A stretch of DNA of 64,000 nt, taken from positions 1 to 64,000 of the forward strand of contig NZ_JABURL010000070.1 of the NCBI RefSeq assembly GCF_014762705.1, in the 5' to 3' direction. The DNA is from Cyclobacterium sp. (lineage in GTDB: Bacteria; Bacteroidota; Bacteroidia; Cytophagales; Cyclobacteriaceae). The notes under the pieces were generated by a model, which was not told the DNA's origin, ran no database searches, and worked only from the letters and a program-made list of their open reading frames with translations. Below are positions 10,101 to 17,532 of this stretch, piece after piece; within the stretch, counting starts at the first letter, position 1; every line of letters starts with the position of its first letter. The position numbers and the translations under genes were made by a program.

Positions 10101-10532
10101 GCCATCTCCATTGATATCAGGCAACCATTCATTTCTATCACTGTGCTCAGGAGACAATTCCTCATGGAGAAAAGCCCTCCGATCTGCTACGTTTTGGAGT
10201 TTAAGAGAAGCAATTTCCCAGTCCTGGTGACTTCTGATATCAAATTCAGAAATTTTCCTTCTGTTGGTTTTGGAATAAAAAACTCTACCCTGACCATCTA
10301 TTTGCATGGATATGGGGTCTGCTATCAGGGAATCCACTGCCCAAAGATCTAACTCCAGGTCTTCATGAAATTGAGGCTTAACCAAATTTTTGATTGCAGC
10401 GGCCTGTTGATCAACTTCTTCCTTACTCATTTGCTTGATTTCAGGTGGTGCTGAATTGGTAGTACAGCCAATAGAGACAAGCAATACCAAACCAAGAAAA
10501 GGAAGGCTGGAAAGGAATTTGGGTTTATGCAT
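7128..10532 (-). CDS. Propeller-HEAT-cytochrome c lipoprotein (PVC-type CxxCH family), copy 2
   Basis: Periplasmic or outer-membrane lipoprotein of 1134 residues. Signal peptide LLVSIGC gives a lipobox with Cys near residue 23. Residues about 40-490 form a sugar-dehydrogenase-like beta-propeller containing three DxDGDG calcium-type loops (DINGDGSHDW, DDTDGDGRAD, TDTNGDGSMD). Residues about 500-960 are HEAT-like helical repeats (VRFFAAEALGRMG). A single-heme cytochrome c domain with CIKCHAYDDFGGNAGPKLNG starts near residue 1009, and MPDMKQFLSRREIRDLV offers the axial Met region. The family is known from Planctomycetes and Bacteroidota and is presumed to oxidise or bind sugars while passing electrons to the heme; the substrate is unproven. 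The ATG at 10532 is chosen because it begins the signal peptide; an in-frame ATG at 10553 is possible. It is a tandem paralog of the next gene upstream. Confidence 0.85.
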   Translation of the reverse strand: MHKPKFLSSLPFLGLVLLVSIGCTTNSAPPEIKQMSKEEVDQQAAAIKNLVKPQFHEDLELDLWAVDSLIADPISMQIDGQGRVFYSKTNRRKISEFDIRSHQDWEIASLKLQNVADRRAFLHEELSPEHSDRNEWLPDINGDGSHDWKDLTVEKENVFRLDDTDGDGRADRSQLVVSDFNEEVSDVAGAVLYHDDALFVGVAPDLWRLTDTNGDGSMDKKESLIHGFGVHIGFGGHNMSGLKVGPEGKIYWGIGDIGFNGVDKEGNKHEYPNCGVIARANPDGSDFEIFAYGVRNTHEFAFDELGNLISVDNDGDHRGERERIVYLVEGSDTGWRINWQFGKYRDPKNNEYKVWMDEKMHLPRSDEQAAYFIPTIANYVNGPTGMLYNPGTALGDQWKNKFFVAEFAGNPARSGIHAFSLKPSGAGFELEETEQILQGVLATGMDFSPDGSLYFSDWIDGWVNKGYGRVWKLKDNTASPGVRELTEKHLAADYGSLSLEELGEILGFEDQRVRQKAQFELAKRGADGLEVFSEKLAASTDRLTRIHAIWGISQISRGDREKAAILVPYLKDSDDEIRAQAAKWLGDLRYAEAGNEVLPLLADGQPRVRFFAAEALGRMGFVNGFDGLVKLLMENDNEDVYIRHAASLALSRLGSPESIIKLADHHSNAVRLAAVIALRRLRHEGIIVFLDDESEYIVAEAARAINDDFSIPEALPSLGNLLVSKDFVSEPIVRRAINANLRWGSDEAMNNLLTYINQPDAPESMRIEALEALSTWAAPSVLDRVDGWYRGEITRDLAKLQASSAELLIQLTKNGNARIRQATVKALGTLNIKGANDRLLAVLQTDASADVREESIKALAEIDQAPVGEAVKIALSDNEKNVRVAGLDLMEQLDIAGETKATLLEEVIQKRTVEEKQAAVKTLAKLDTESAYPVFENLLGQLETGTLSPAIELEFYEAMDGMDNKDLLERYEKIKQDMSDDDVLASYSGSMYGGDESRGRRIFFQHATGQCIKCHAYDDFGGNAGPKLNGIGKKLNRQELLEALIDPSKRLAPGFGVVTLELDTDKKLAGIKVAENETSITLKMGNQPDTLINKSDIVERRDAPSSMPDMKQFLSRREIRDLVSFLATLKEPYI

Positions 10533-10623
10533 TAAATCAACTTTATCAATCATATTTTAATAACAAATTTTTTGGCTTTCCTGTTGAGGTTTTTCTTTAC
10601 TTAAACTGGTGATTTGAAACAAT

Positions 10624-13600
10624 TTAATAGTCATCTGTCAAAGTCGCCAAAAAGCTGACCAAATCCCTTATCTCTCTTCTACTTAAAAGGCCCTTCATAT
10701 CAGGCATGGAAGACATGGCATTGGTTCTCTCGGAAATATCAGATTTCAAAATTTTTGTTTCAGGATCGTTACCTATTTTTAAGGTAACCGCTTCCTCATT
10801 TTCATCTAGCAATATTCCGGAAACGGTTTCACTATTGTTCAATTTAAGGGTAACCACCCCGTAACCCGGGGCAACACGCTCACTAGGATCGATCAAAGCT
10901 TCCAGCAGTTGCTCCCTGTCAAGCTTCTTACCAATTCCATTTAACCTGGGGCCTGCATTACCTCCAAAATCATTATAGGCATGACAGCGAATACACTGTC
11001 CGGTCTGGTGTTGAAAAAAGATTCTTCTACCGGACCTGGTATCCCCTCCATAAAGACTGCCGCTGTAGGATGCCAGTAACTCATCGGCATTCAAAGAGGA
11101 ATTAATCTCCTTATACCTTTCCAAAAGGGCTTCGTTGCCCAGTTCCTCCAATGCTTCAAGCAGTTCCAATTCCATTCCTGGAGAAATGCTTCCTTTCTCT
11201 AATTGGTTCAGCAGATTGTTGAAAACAGGAAGGGCATGTTCTTCGTCAACCTGTGCCAATGTCAATACGGCAGCCTGTTTTTCCTCAATGGTCTGTCTTT
11301 CAATTACCCCTGTAAGCAACTCAGCCAATAATTCTCCTGAAAAATCCATATTTCCCATCAGATCAAGACTGGCCACCCTGACATTTTTTGATTTATCTTT
11401 GGAGGCTAGTTCCAAAGCCAAATCCAGATTTTCCCATTCCATCCTTCCTAAAGAACGCAGGGCTGCCTCCCGGACATCTTCATTGTCATCGGATTTTAAT
11501 CTTACCAAGAGTTTTTCAGACGCCTCTGATAAATTTATTTTTCCCACGGCTCTCACTGCAGCCAAACGCAGGTCTCCATTACTGTGATCGATCAAATCCA
11601 TAATAACCTCTGAGGTCAATCTTTTAAGAACAGAAGGGTCGCGGCTTACCGGACCCCGAAACCTTCCATCCACCCTGTCTAATACGGATGGTTCGTCCCA
11701 GGTGGAAAGGGTTTCCATGGCTTCGATGCGCATGAGAACTGGGGCGCTTTCGTTAGACACATACTTTACCAAATTATTCAATGCCGCATTGGTACCGACC
11801 CTAAGGTTAGCATTGATGGCCCTCCTGAGCAATGGTTCGGAGCTGAGACCATTTCTATTTAAAATTTCCGCCAGTTGGGGCATTGCCGCTTCAATAGAAA
11901 AATCGTCATTGATGGCTCTGGCAGCTTCTGCAACGATATATTCATCAGCATCCTGAAGAAATACAGCAACTCCCGGTTCTTTCATTCTTCTGAGAGCGAC
12001 AACAGCCGCAATCCTTACTGCTTTTGATGGATGATCACTTAGCCCAATTACGGATTGAGCATCACCAATTCTTGCCAATGCAAGGCTCCCCGCATGCCTC
12101 AAATATACATCTTCTTCATTGTTGTCCTCAAGCATATCGATAATAGGAGATACAGCGTCCCTGAAAGCTAATCTTCCCAATGCCTCCGCAGCAAAAAATC
12201 TTGCTCTTGGATAGCTATCTTTCAGCAATGGAATTAGTTGTTGTCCTGCATTGGCATACCGAATGTCTCCAAGCCATCTGCTTGCCTGTGCCCTGATTTC
12301 CGGATCATTGTCCTTCAGGTAAGGAACCAAAACTGCTGCTGCCTCCGGGTTATCGTTTCTGGCTATCTGAGCAATCCCCCAAATGCTATGAATCCTGGCC
12401 AATTGACTGGTTTCTGCTGACAAGCCATTCGTAAATGCTTCCAGGCCTTCCTCACCTCTTTCAGCCAATTCAAATTGGGCTTTCTGCCGGACCCTTTTAT
12501 CCTCATGTGCCAACAAGCTTTCCAATTCCTCCAGTGATTTTTTAGCAAAATCAGCTTTTATCAATCCGGCTGTTTCCTTTCTAATCTGTTCTGTTTTCCC
12601 TGAAGTATCATCCAATTTCCAAACCCTTCCGTAGTCCTTGGTACCCCAGCCATCTATCCAATCCGAAAAATAAAGGCTCCCATCAGGACCAAAGTCCAAA
12701 CCTGTTGCCAAAATGCCTCCCATGATTTTTTTTGTTTCCTTTAAGGCAAACCCAGCTCCATTGGGTTCTAAAGTAAAGGCATGTATGCCAGATCTTGCTG
12801 GATTGCCAACAAAAGATGCAACAAAAAAAGTGTTTTTCCAGGATTCGCCCAAGGCTGTACCCGGATTGTGGACCATACCTGTAGGTCCATTTACATAATT
12901 GACAATGGGAGGTAAAAAATAGGCTGCCTGCCCCTCGTGTCTGGGCAAATACATGCCCTCATCCATCCAAACTTTGTAACCGTTATTCTTCGGATCCCTG
13001 TATTTCCCAAATTGCCAGTTGATCCGCCAGCCGGTATCCGACCCGTCTACCAGGTATACCAATCTTTCACTTTCGCCCTGGTGGTCCCCGTCATTGTCTA
13101 CCGATATCAAATTACCATAATCATCAAAAACAAATTCATGGGTATTTCTCACTCCCATGGCAAAAATCTCAAAATCACTTCCATCGGGATTTGACCGGGC
13201 AATAACACCCCGATTGGGGTATTTGTGGATATTTCCTTCCTGGTCTTCTCCATGAAACCCAATATCACCAATCCCCCAATACACCCTGCCATCAGGCCCC
13301 ATCTCCAAACCTGACATGCCATGCCCGCCAAATCCAATATGTACCCCATACCCATGAGAAATGGAAGTTTTTGATTTGGCAAGGCCTGTTTTTTGGTCTT
13401 GTTCTATCCGCCACATATCAGGACCGGCACCTACAAACAACTCATCTCCATGTTTCATCACTGCTCCTGCAACGTCCGTTACTTCTTCGTGAAGATCCTC
13501 AAATACCAATTGGGATTGATCTGCCAGTCCATCACCATCCGTATCCTGCAGTCGGTAGATATGCTCTTTTTCAACTGTCATGTCCCTCCAATCCCTGATA

Positions 13601-14040
13601 CCATCCCCGTTTACATCAGCCAACCATTGGTTTTTTTCACTGTTTTCTTCAGATAGCTCTGCTCTTAAAAATGTCCTTTTATCCTCGACCGACTGAAGGG
13701 ATATTGACCTGATTTCCCAGCCCTGGTGTCCCCTAATATCAAATTCTGAATTTTTTTGCCTGTTTGTCCTGCTGTAATAAAGATTTCCCTGATCATCAAA
13801 ATCTATCGAAATGGGATCGTAAACCAATGAATCGGATGCCCAAAGGGAAATCTCCAATCCTTCCTCGAGTTCTGGCTGAACCAAACTTTCGATTTGACTG
13901 GCTATACTTTTTGCGTTTTCAGCATCAATTTGCCTGATTTTAAGGTCTTCTTGAGAGGGGCTGCAGGAAAAGAAAAAAAACAAGCTTCCAATTGCTAATG
14001 AAGATAAATCCTTTCGGAAGCATATATTTATTGAATACAT
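10624..14040 (-). CDS. Propeller-HEAT-cytochrome c lipoprotein (PVC-type CxxCH family), copy 1
   Basis: Paralog of the neighbouring gene, 1138 residues, with the same order: lipoprotein signal (SLFFFFSC, Cys near 26), beta-propeller, HEAT-like repeats, and a C-terminal cytochrome c with CIRCHAYNDFGGNAGPRLNG near residue 1013. The ATG at 14040 begins the signal peptide; the frame is open upstream to 14175 but that extension looks non-coding. Two DxDGDG loops remain (DVNGDGIRDW, DTDGDGLAD), while the third site of copy 2 is replaced here by EQDQKTGLAKSK. The propeller region is close to copy 2 throughout (VNGPTGM, NPGTALG, NPARSGIHAF shared). It lies 91 bases before copy 2 and 138 bases after the epimerase-like gene. 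Substrate unknown. Confidence 0.85.
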   Translation of the reverse strand: MYSINICFRKDLSSLAIGSLFFFFSCSPSQEDLKIRQIDAENAKSIASQIESLVQPELEEGLEISLWASDSLVYDPISIDFDDQGNLYYSRTNRQKNSEFDIRGHQGWEIRSISLQSVEDKRTFLRAELSEENSEKNQWLADVNGDGIRDWRDMTVEKEHIYRLQDTDGDGLADQSQLVFEDLHEEVTDVAGAVMKHGDELFVGAGPDMWRIEQDQKTGLAKSKTSISHGYGVHIGFGGHGMSGLEMGPDGRVYWGIGDIGFHGEDQEGNIHKYPNRGVIARSNPDGSDFEIFAMGVRNTHEFVFDDYGNLISVDNDGDHQGESERLVYLVDGSDTGWRINWQFGKYRDPKNNGYKVWMDEGMYLPRHEGQAAYFLPPIVNYVNGPTGMVHNPGTALGESWKNTFFVASFVGNPARSGIHAFTLEPNGAGFALKETKKIMGGILATGLDFGPDGSLYFSDWIDGWGTKDYGRVWKLDDTSGKTEQIRKETAGLIKADFAKKSLEELESLLAHEDKRVRQKAQFELAERGEEGLEAFTNGLSAETSQLARIHSIWGIAQIARNDNPEAAAVLVPYLKDNDPEIRAQASRWLGDIRYANAGQQLIPLLKDSYPRARFFAAEALGRLAFRDAVSPIIDMLEDNNEEDVYLRHAGSLALARIGDAQSVIGLSDHPSKAVRIAAVVALRRMKEPGVAVFLQDADEYIVAEAARAINDDFSIEAAMPQLAEILNRNGLSSEPLLRRAINANLRVGTNAALNNLVKYVSNESAPVLMRIEAMETLSTWDEPSVLDRVDGRFRGPVSRDPSVLKRLTSEVIMDLIDHSNGDLRLAAVRAVGKINLSEASEKLLVRLKSDDNEDVREAALRSLGRMEWENLDLALELASKDKSKNVRVASLDLMGNMDFSGELLAELLTGVIERQTIEEKQAAVLTLAQVDEEHALPVFNNLLNQLEKGSISPGMELELLEALEELGNEALLERYKEINSSLNADELLASYSGSLYGGDTRSGRRIFFQHQTGQCIRCHAYNDFGGNAGPRLNGIGKKLDREQLLEALIDPSERVAPGYGVVTLKLNNSETVSGILLDENEEAVTLKIGNDPETKILKSDISERTNAMSSMPDMKGLLSRREIRDLVSFLATLTDDY

Positions 14041-14178
14041 GGGATTTAAATTGGGTATTTGTTTATTTTTTAAAACGAAAAATAACCTGTTTACTATATT
14101 TTTGCCCGTCAATATAAGCAAAAGATCAGGAGTGAAAAATCGAATTTTTATAAAGGCTCTTATATTTCCTTGCAATTC

Positions 14179-15558
14179 TTATTCACTACTTTTAATGGTA
14201 AGTGCCATATGAGAAGGATCACGAAGTTTCAAGTCACAATTATTTAACGACCTGAAATTATGGTAGGCAGTTTTCCAAATGTGTCCTTTCTGGCCCTTTT
14301 TCAACTCTGGTTGTTTATCTATTCCTCCGGAGAACCATCCTCCATATTCATGGTCGATCAGGTTTTGCTGGATATATTCCCATTGTTGTTTAAATTTCCC
14401 AAGGTAATTCAACGGGTCTTCAGGATACAAATCTGCCATAATCAAAAGGGTGTTGAGTCCTTCCGCCTGTGCCCACCAATTCTTTGTATCCTTTACAATT
14501 TCAGGTGCATGATCTCCGGGAAAATAGTACCCTCCATCATAAAATCCCCCTGATTGCTCATCCCACCCATATTTCAAAGCATGATCAACCATCTTTTTAC
14601 CAATCTCCCAAGTTTTATAATCACCGGTCAAACCCAAAACGTGGGAAGCTTCCATCATCAAATAGGCAGTTTCAACATCATGACCATAGGAAACATGATC
14701 GATGTTATGGTGCTTTTTGATTGAGTCCCGGCCTTGATCCCGAAAGCTAACCGGAGTCCAGTCTGCCTCCAGAAATAACTGAAGGTAACCTTCATCCTGA
14801 ACAATTCTATCTCTGATGATTACCAAGAGTTCCCCGGTCCGTCTTTTTAAAAGCGGGTCCTTCCATACCTGATACAACTCGGTAAAAGCTTCCAGTAAGT
14901 GAATAGAACTATTCTGATCTTTATACCCTATTGTAGCCGTTGAAGGGGTCTGCTCGTCTCTTTTAAGTGGTGTGCCGTCTCTGGCCAAAGATTGAAAGTA
15001 TCCGCCATATTTTGGGTCATAACTGTTTTCTTCCAACCAGTGAAAGGCCTTTTTTGCCAGTTCCAGTGCTGATGGGTCTCCACTGGCATGATAATAGGCA
15101 GCCAATCCATAAATTCCAAAAGCATTTCCGTATGCTGTCTTGGCCCCCTGACTGTTTTCCAAAACATTTCCCTCCCTATCCAGCAAGGTATAAAAACCCC
15201 CATGTTCCTGGTCCCAGAATTTATTCAATAAAAATTCCAGTCCCAATTTGGCACCTTCCTGATAATGCCTGGTATCAGGATACCTTTCCATGAGTTTGGA
15301 CAGGGTCCATAAATGCCTGGCTTGGGATACAATCATTTTATCTTGATTCTCTGAGGGAGAAAAATCATATTCAAAACTACTGATATAGCCTCCATACTCC
15401 TTATCATAGGCTGCTGGATACCACTTGGTGATCATTAGTTTTTCTATGGACTGCCTGATTTCATTGGCCAATTCCAAACGATTTACTTCCTGGGCGGAAA
15501 CGGATTGGAAAACCAGGGAAATAAAGGTCAAAAAGAGAAGGTTTTTGTAGGTTTTCAT
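14179..15558 (-). CDS. Secreted AGE-family sugar epimerase-like protein (cellobiose 2-epimerase type)
   Basis: A 459-residue (alpha/alpha)6-barrel protein of the N-acylglucosamine/cellobiose 2-epimerase superfamily, which epimerises sugars at C2. Visible landmarks are QARHLWTLSKLMERYP near residue 65, the HNIDHVSYGHDVETAYLMME region carrying His/Asp/Glu candidates near residue 290, WWAQAEGLNTLLIM near 370, and GHIWKTAYHNFRSL close to the C-terminus. Unlike most relatives it has a signal peptide (MKTYKNLLFLTFISLVFQSVSAQ), so it should act in the periplasm or outside. The ATG at 15558 starts that peptide. It lies upstream of two propeller-cytochrome c genes and probably shares a transcript with them. 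Confidence 0.82.
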   Translation of the reverse strand: MKTYKNLLFLTFISLVFQSVSAQEVNRLELANEIRQSIEKLMITKWYPAAYDKEYGGYISSFEYDFSPSENQDKMIVSQARHLWTLSKLMERYPDTRHYQEGAKLGLEFLLNKFWDQEHGGFYTLLDREGNVLENSQGAKTAYGNAFGIYGLAAYYHASGDPSALELAKKAFHWLEENSYDPKYGGYFQSLARDGTPLKRDEQTPSTATIGYKDQNSSIHLLEAFTELYQVWKDPLLKRRTGELLVIIRDRIVQDEGYLQLFLEADWTPVSFRDQGRDSIKKHHNIDHVSYGHDVETAYLMMEASHVLGLTGDYKTWEIGKKMVDHALKYGWDEQSGGFYDGGYYFPGDHAPEIVKDTKNWWAQAEGLNTLLIMADLYPEDPLNYLGKFKQQWEYIQQNLIDHEYGGWFSGGIDKQPELKKGQKGHIWKTAYHNFRSLNNCDLKLRDPSHMALTIKSSE

Positions 15559-15661
15559 GGTTTTTGGGTTTACTAAACGAAGTAATCTATACCTCAACAA
15601 ATAAAGAACCTCGTATATAATGAGGTTACAATCGACTTCCAATATAACTCGAAAATTTAAA

Positions 15662-15832
15662 TTATTTCCGACGTTTTTTCCAAACCCGATACAATACGAT
15701 TACAAATACAGGCAATAAAATTATGGGCCAGTAATCGATATATGGAAGCGCTTGATCCTCATTTTGAGTTTGCGCCAAAACAGGAAAAATGATCATACAA
15801 CTAAGGATTGTCAATAAAGTCAATCGTACCAT
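15662..15832 (-). CDS. 56-residue small membrane protein, unrecognised
   Basis: A short gene of 56 codons with two clear parts. Residues 1-20 (MVRLTLLTILSCMIIFPVLA) form a signal peptide with a plausible cleavage before QTQ. Residues about 34-49 (WPIILLPVFVIVLYRVW) form one membrane segment, followed by the basic cytoplasmic tail KKRRK. This signal-plus-anchor layout predicts a mature one-pass membrane protein with about 13 exposed residues. It precedes the epimerase-like gene by about 100 bases on the same strand. No function is recognised; a non-functional chance frame is possible but the organised layout argues against it. Confidence 0.55.
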   Translation of the reverse strand: MVRLTLLTILSCMIIFPVLAQTQNEDQALPYIDYWPIILLPVFVIVLYRVWKKRRK

Positions 15833-16098
15833 ATTCAAAGCATTTTTAAGCCGGTTGAAAGTAAAGGGTCACCGCCTTTTATTGTCAATAGATTGTTTTT
15901 TTATTTATGTTTTGAAATTTAATTAAAAAAATGGTATTACCCTTTAAATCTCGAATTTTTAATAGACAATACTGTAAAATCCGTAAAAAAGTGCTTTTTT
16001 TGCAGTGCCATATTTAATTGTCTATATTAACCACTAACCGCAGGCAATTCATTCACCACTTGATTTCGAAGATTAAAATCTATCAATAAACCACCATT

Positions 16099-17211
16099 AT
16101 GATTTTAGGAATATTAAAAGAACCTTCACCGGAAACGCGGGTATCACTTCATCCGGAAGCCGTAAAGGTACTCACTGCCGCTGGCAACAAAATTCTGATT
16201 GAAAAAGGGGCCGGATCGACGGCTTTTCTTTCAGATGAAGTTTATTCAGAAGCAGGTGCTGAGGTTAAACAAAGAACTGAAGTTTTCAAAGATGCAGAAA
16301 TGATTTTTCAAATCAGCCCAATAGCTGCTGAAGAACATCAACTGCTCACTAAAGGGAAATTTTTAATTGGGGTATACCAGCCTTTGGTTGCCAGGGAATT
16401 GATGCAGACACTGGCCAAAACAGGTGTAACCTTGTTTAGCATGGATTCCATACCTAGAATCACCCGTGCCCAAAGCATGGATGTACTTTCTTCAATGAGT
16501 ACGGTATCAGGATACAAAGCCGTATTACTGGCCGCAGCCAATTTACCCAGGTTTTTCCCCATGTTGATGACTGCTGCCGGTACTATTGCGCCTGCAAAGG
16601 TATTGGTCATTGGTGCAGGTGTGGCCGGTTTACAAGCCATCGCTACCGCCAAACGATTGGGCGCTGTGGTGGAAGCCTTCGATACACGCCCTTCTGTGAA
16701 AGAGCAGGTAGAAAGCCTGGGAGGGAAATTTGTTGAGGTACCCGGAGCGGTGGAAGACAAATCCGCAGGAGGATATGCCGTAGAGCAATCAGAAGAATAC
16801 AAGCAGAAACAGTCTGAAATGCTTGAGAAATCCATCGTTAAATCTGATGTAGTGATTACCACAGCTTTAATACCAGGAAGAAAAGCTCCTGTATTGGTTA
16901 CGCATGCCATGTTAGAGAAAATGAAATCTGGAGCGGTAGTAGTGGATCTGGCCGCTGCAAATGGCGGGAATTGCGAAGGATCGGTGAATAACGAAATCGT
17001 AAGCGTAGAAGGAGTCACAATTATTGGTAATTCTTCCTTACCCGCCTCCATGCCAGAGGATGCGAGTAAAATGTACAGCAAAAATGTTCAGAATCTACTC
17101 AAACTCCTTTTAAAGGAGGATAAGTTGAATTTGAATTTCGACGATGAAATCATCAAAGGAACCTGTATCACACATGATGGTGCAATTGTATATGAACCCT
17201 TATTAAAGTAA
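16099..17211 (+). CDS. pntAA: NAD(P) transhydrogenase alpha subunit, NAD-binding part
   Basis: This peripheral cytosolic domain (dI) of the proton-translocating transhydrogenase binds NAD(H) and passes hydride to NADP held by the beta subunit. The 370-residue protein starts with the family signature MILGILKEPSPETRVSLHPE and has the Rossmann motif VIGAGVAGLQAIATAKRLGA near residues 170-189, followed by VVEAFDTRPSVKEQVESLGG. It lacks the membrane helices of the fused E. coli PntA, because these are encoded by the next gene. The ATG at 16099 gives the conserved N-terminus. Two bases separate it from the next gene. Confidence 0.95.
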   Translation: MILGILKEPSPETRVSLHPEAVKVLTAAGNKILIEKGAGSTAFLSDEVYSEAGAEVKQRTEVFKDAEMIFQISPIAAEEHQLLTKGKFLIGVYQPLVARELMQTLAKTGVTLFSMDSIPRITRAQSMDVLSSMSTVSGYKAVLLAAANLPRFFPMLMTAAGTIAPAKVLVIGAGVAGLQAIATAKRLGAVVEAFDTRPSVKEQVESLGGKFVEVPGAVEDKSAGGYAVEQSEEYKQKQSEMLEKSIVKSDVVITTALIPGRKAPVLVTHAMLEKMKSGAVVVDLAAANGGNCEGSVNNEIVSVEGVTIIGNSSLPASMPEDASKMYSKNVQNLLKLLLKEDKLNLNFDDEIIKGTCITHDGAIVYEPLLK

Positions 17212-17213
17212 TC

Positions 17214-17531
17214 ATGGAAGCAATTATAGAATATATATCAAGAAATCAACAAGAGTTTTATGTTTTTATCCTGGCCATTTTTGTGGGGATAGAAGTCATC
17301 TCCAAAGTACCTACCGTTTTGCATACCCCATTGATGTCTGGGTCGAATGCCTTATCTGGTGTGGTAATCGTTGGCTCAATTATCGTTTTGGGTAAAACAG
17401 ATCCAGCGAACTACCTGGCCCTGTCCCTGGGGTTTTTAGCAGTTTTACTTGCTACGTTAAATGTGGTTGGTGGCTTTGCTGTTACCAATCGAATGTTGGA
17501 AATGTTTAAGAAGAAACCCGGTAAAAAATAA
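17214..17531 (+). CDS. pntAB: NAD(P) transhydrogenase alpha subunit, membrane part
   Basis: This 105-residue integral membrane protein is the second part of the split alpha subunit and contributes helices to the proton channel (dII). Three hydrophobic segments are visible: VFILAIFVGIEVIS, ALSGVVIVGSIIVLG and ALSLGFLAVLLATLNVVGGF, with the conserved KVPTVLHTPLMSGSNALSG loop between the first two. The basic tail MFKKKPGKK is cytosolic. It lies between the NAD-binding part and pntB with gaps of two and one bases, so the three are one transcription unit. Confidence 0.93.
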   Translation: MEAIIEYISRNQQEFYVFILAIFVGIEVISKVPTVLHTPLMSGSNALSGVVIVGSIIVLGKTDPANYLALSLGFLAVLLATLNVVGGFAVTNRMLEMFKKKPGKK

Positions 17532-17532
17532 A

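Noticed and set aside
7128-14040. Recent duplication suggesting an assembly artefact
   Set aside because: The copies differ throughout, including a lost calcium-type loop and different signal peptides, so they are true diverged paralogs.
16338-17081. 247-codon open frame on the minus strand
   Set aside because: It is entirely antisense to pntAA, has Pro/Ser/Thr-rich shadow composition, and lacks motifs; the transhydrogenase subunit explains the DNA.
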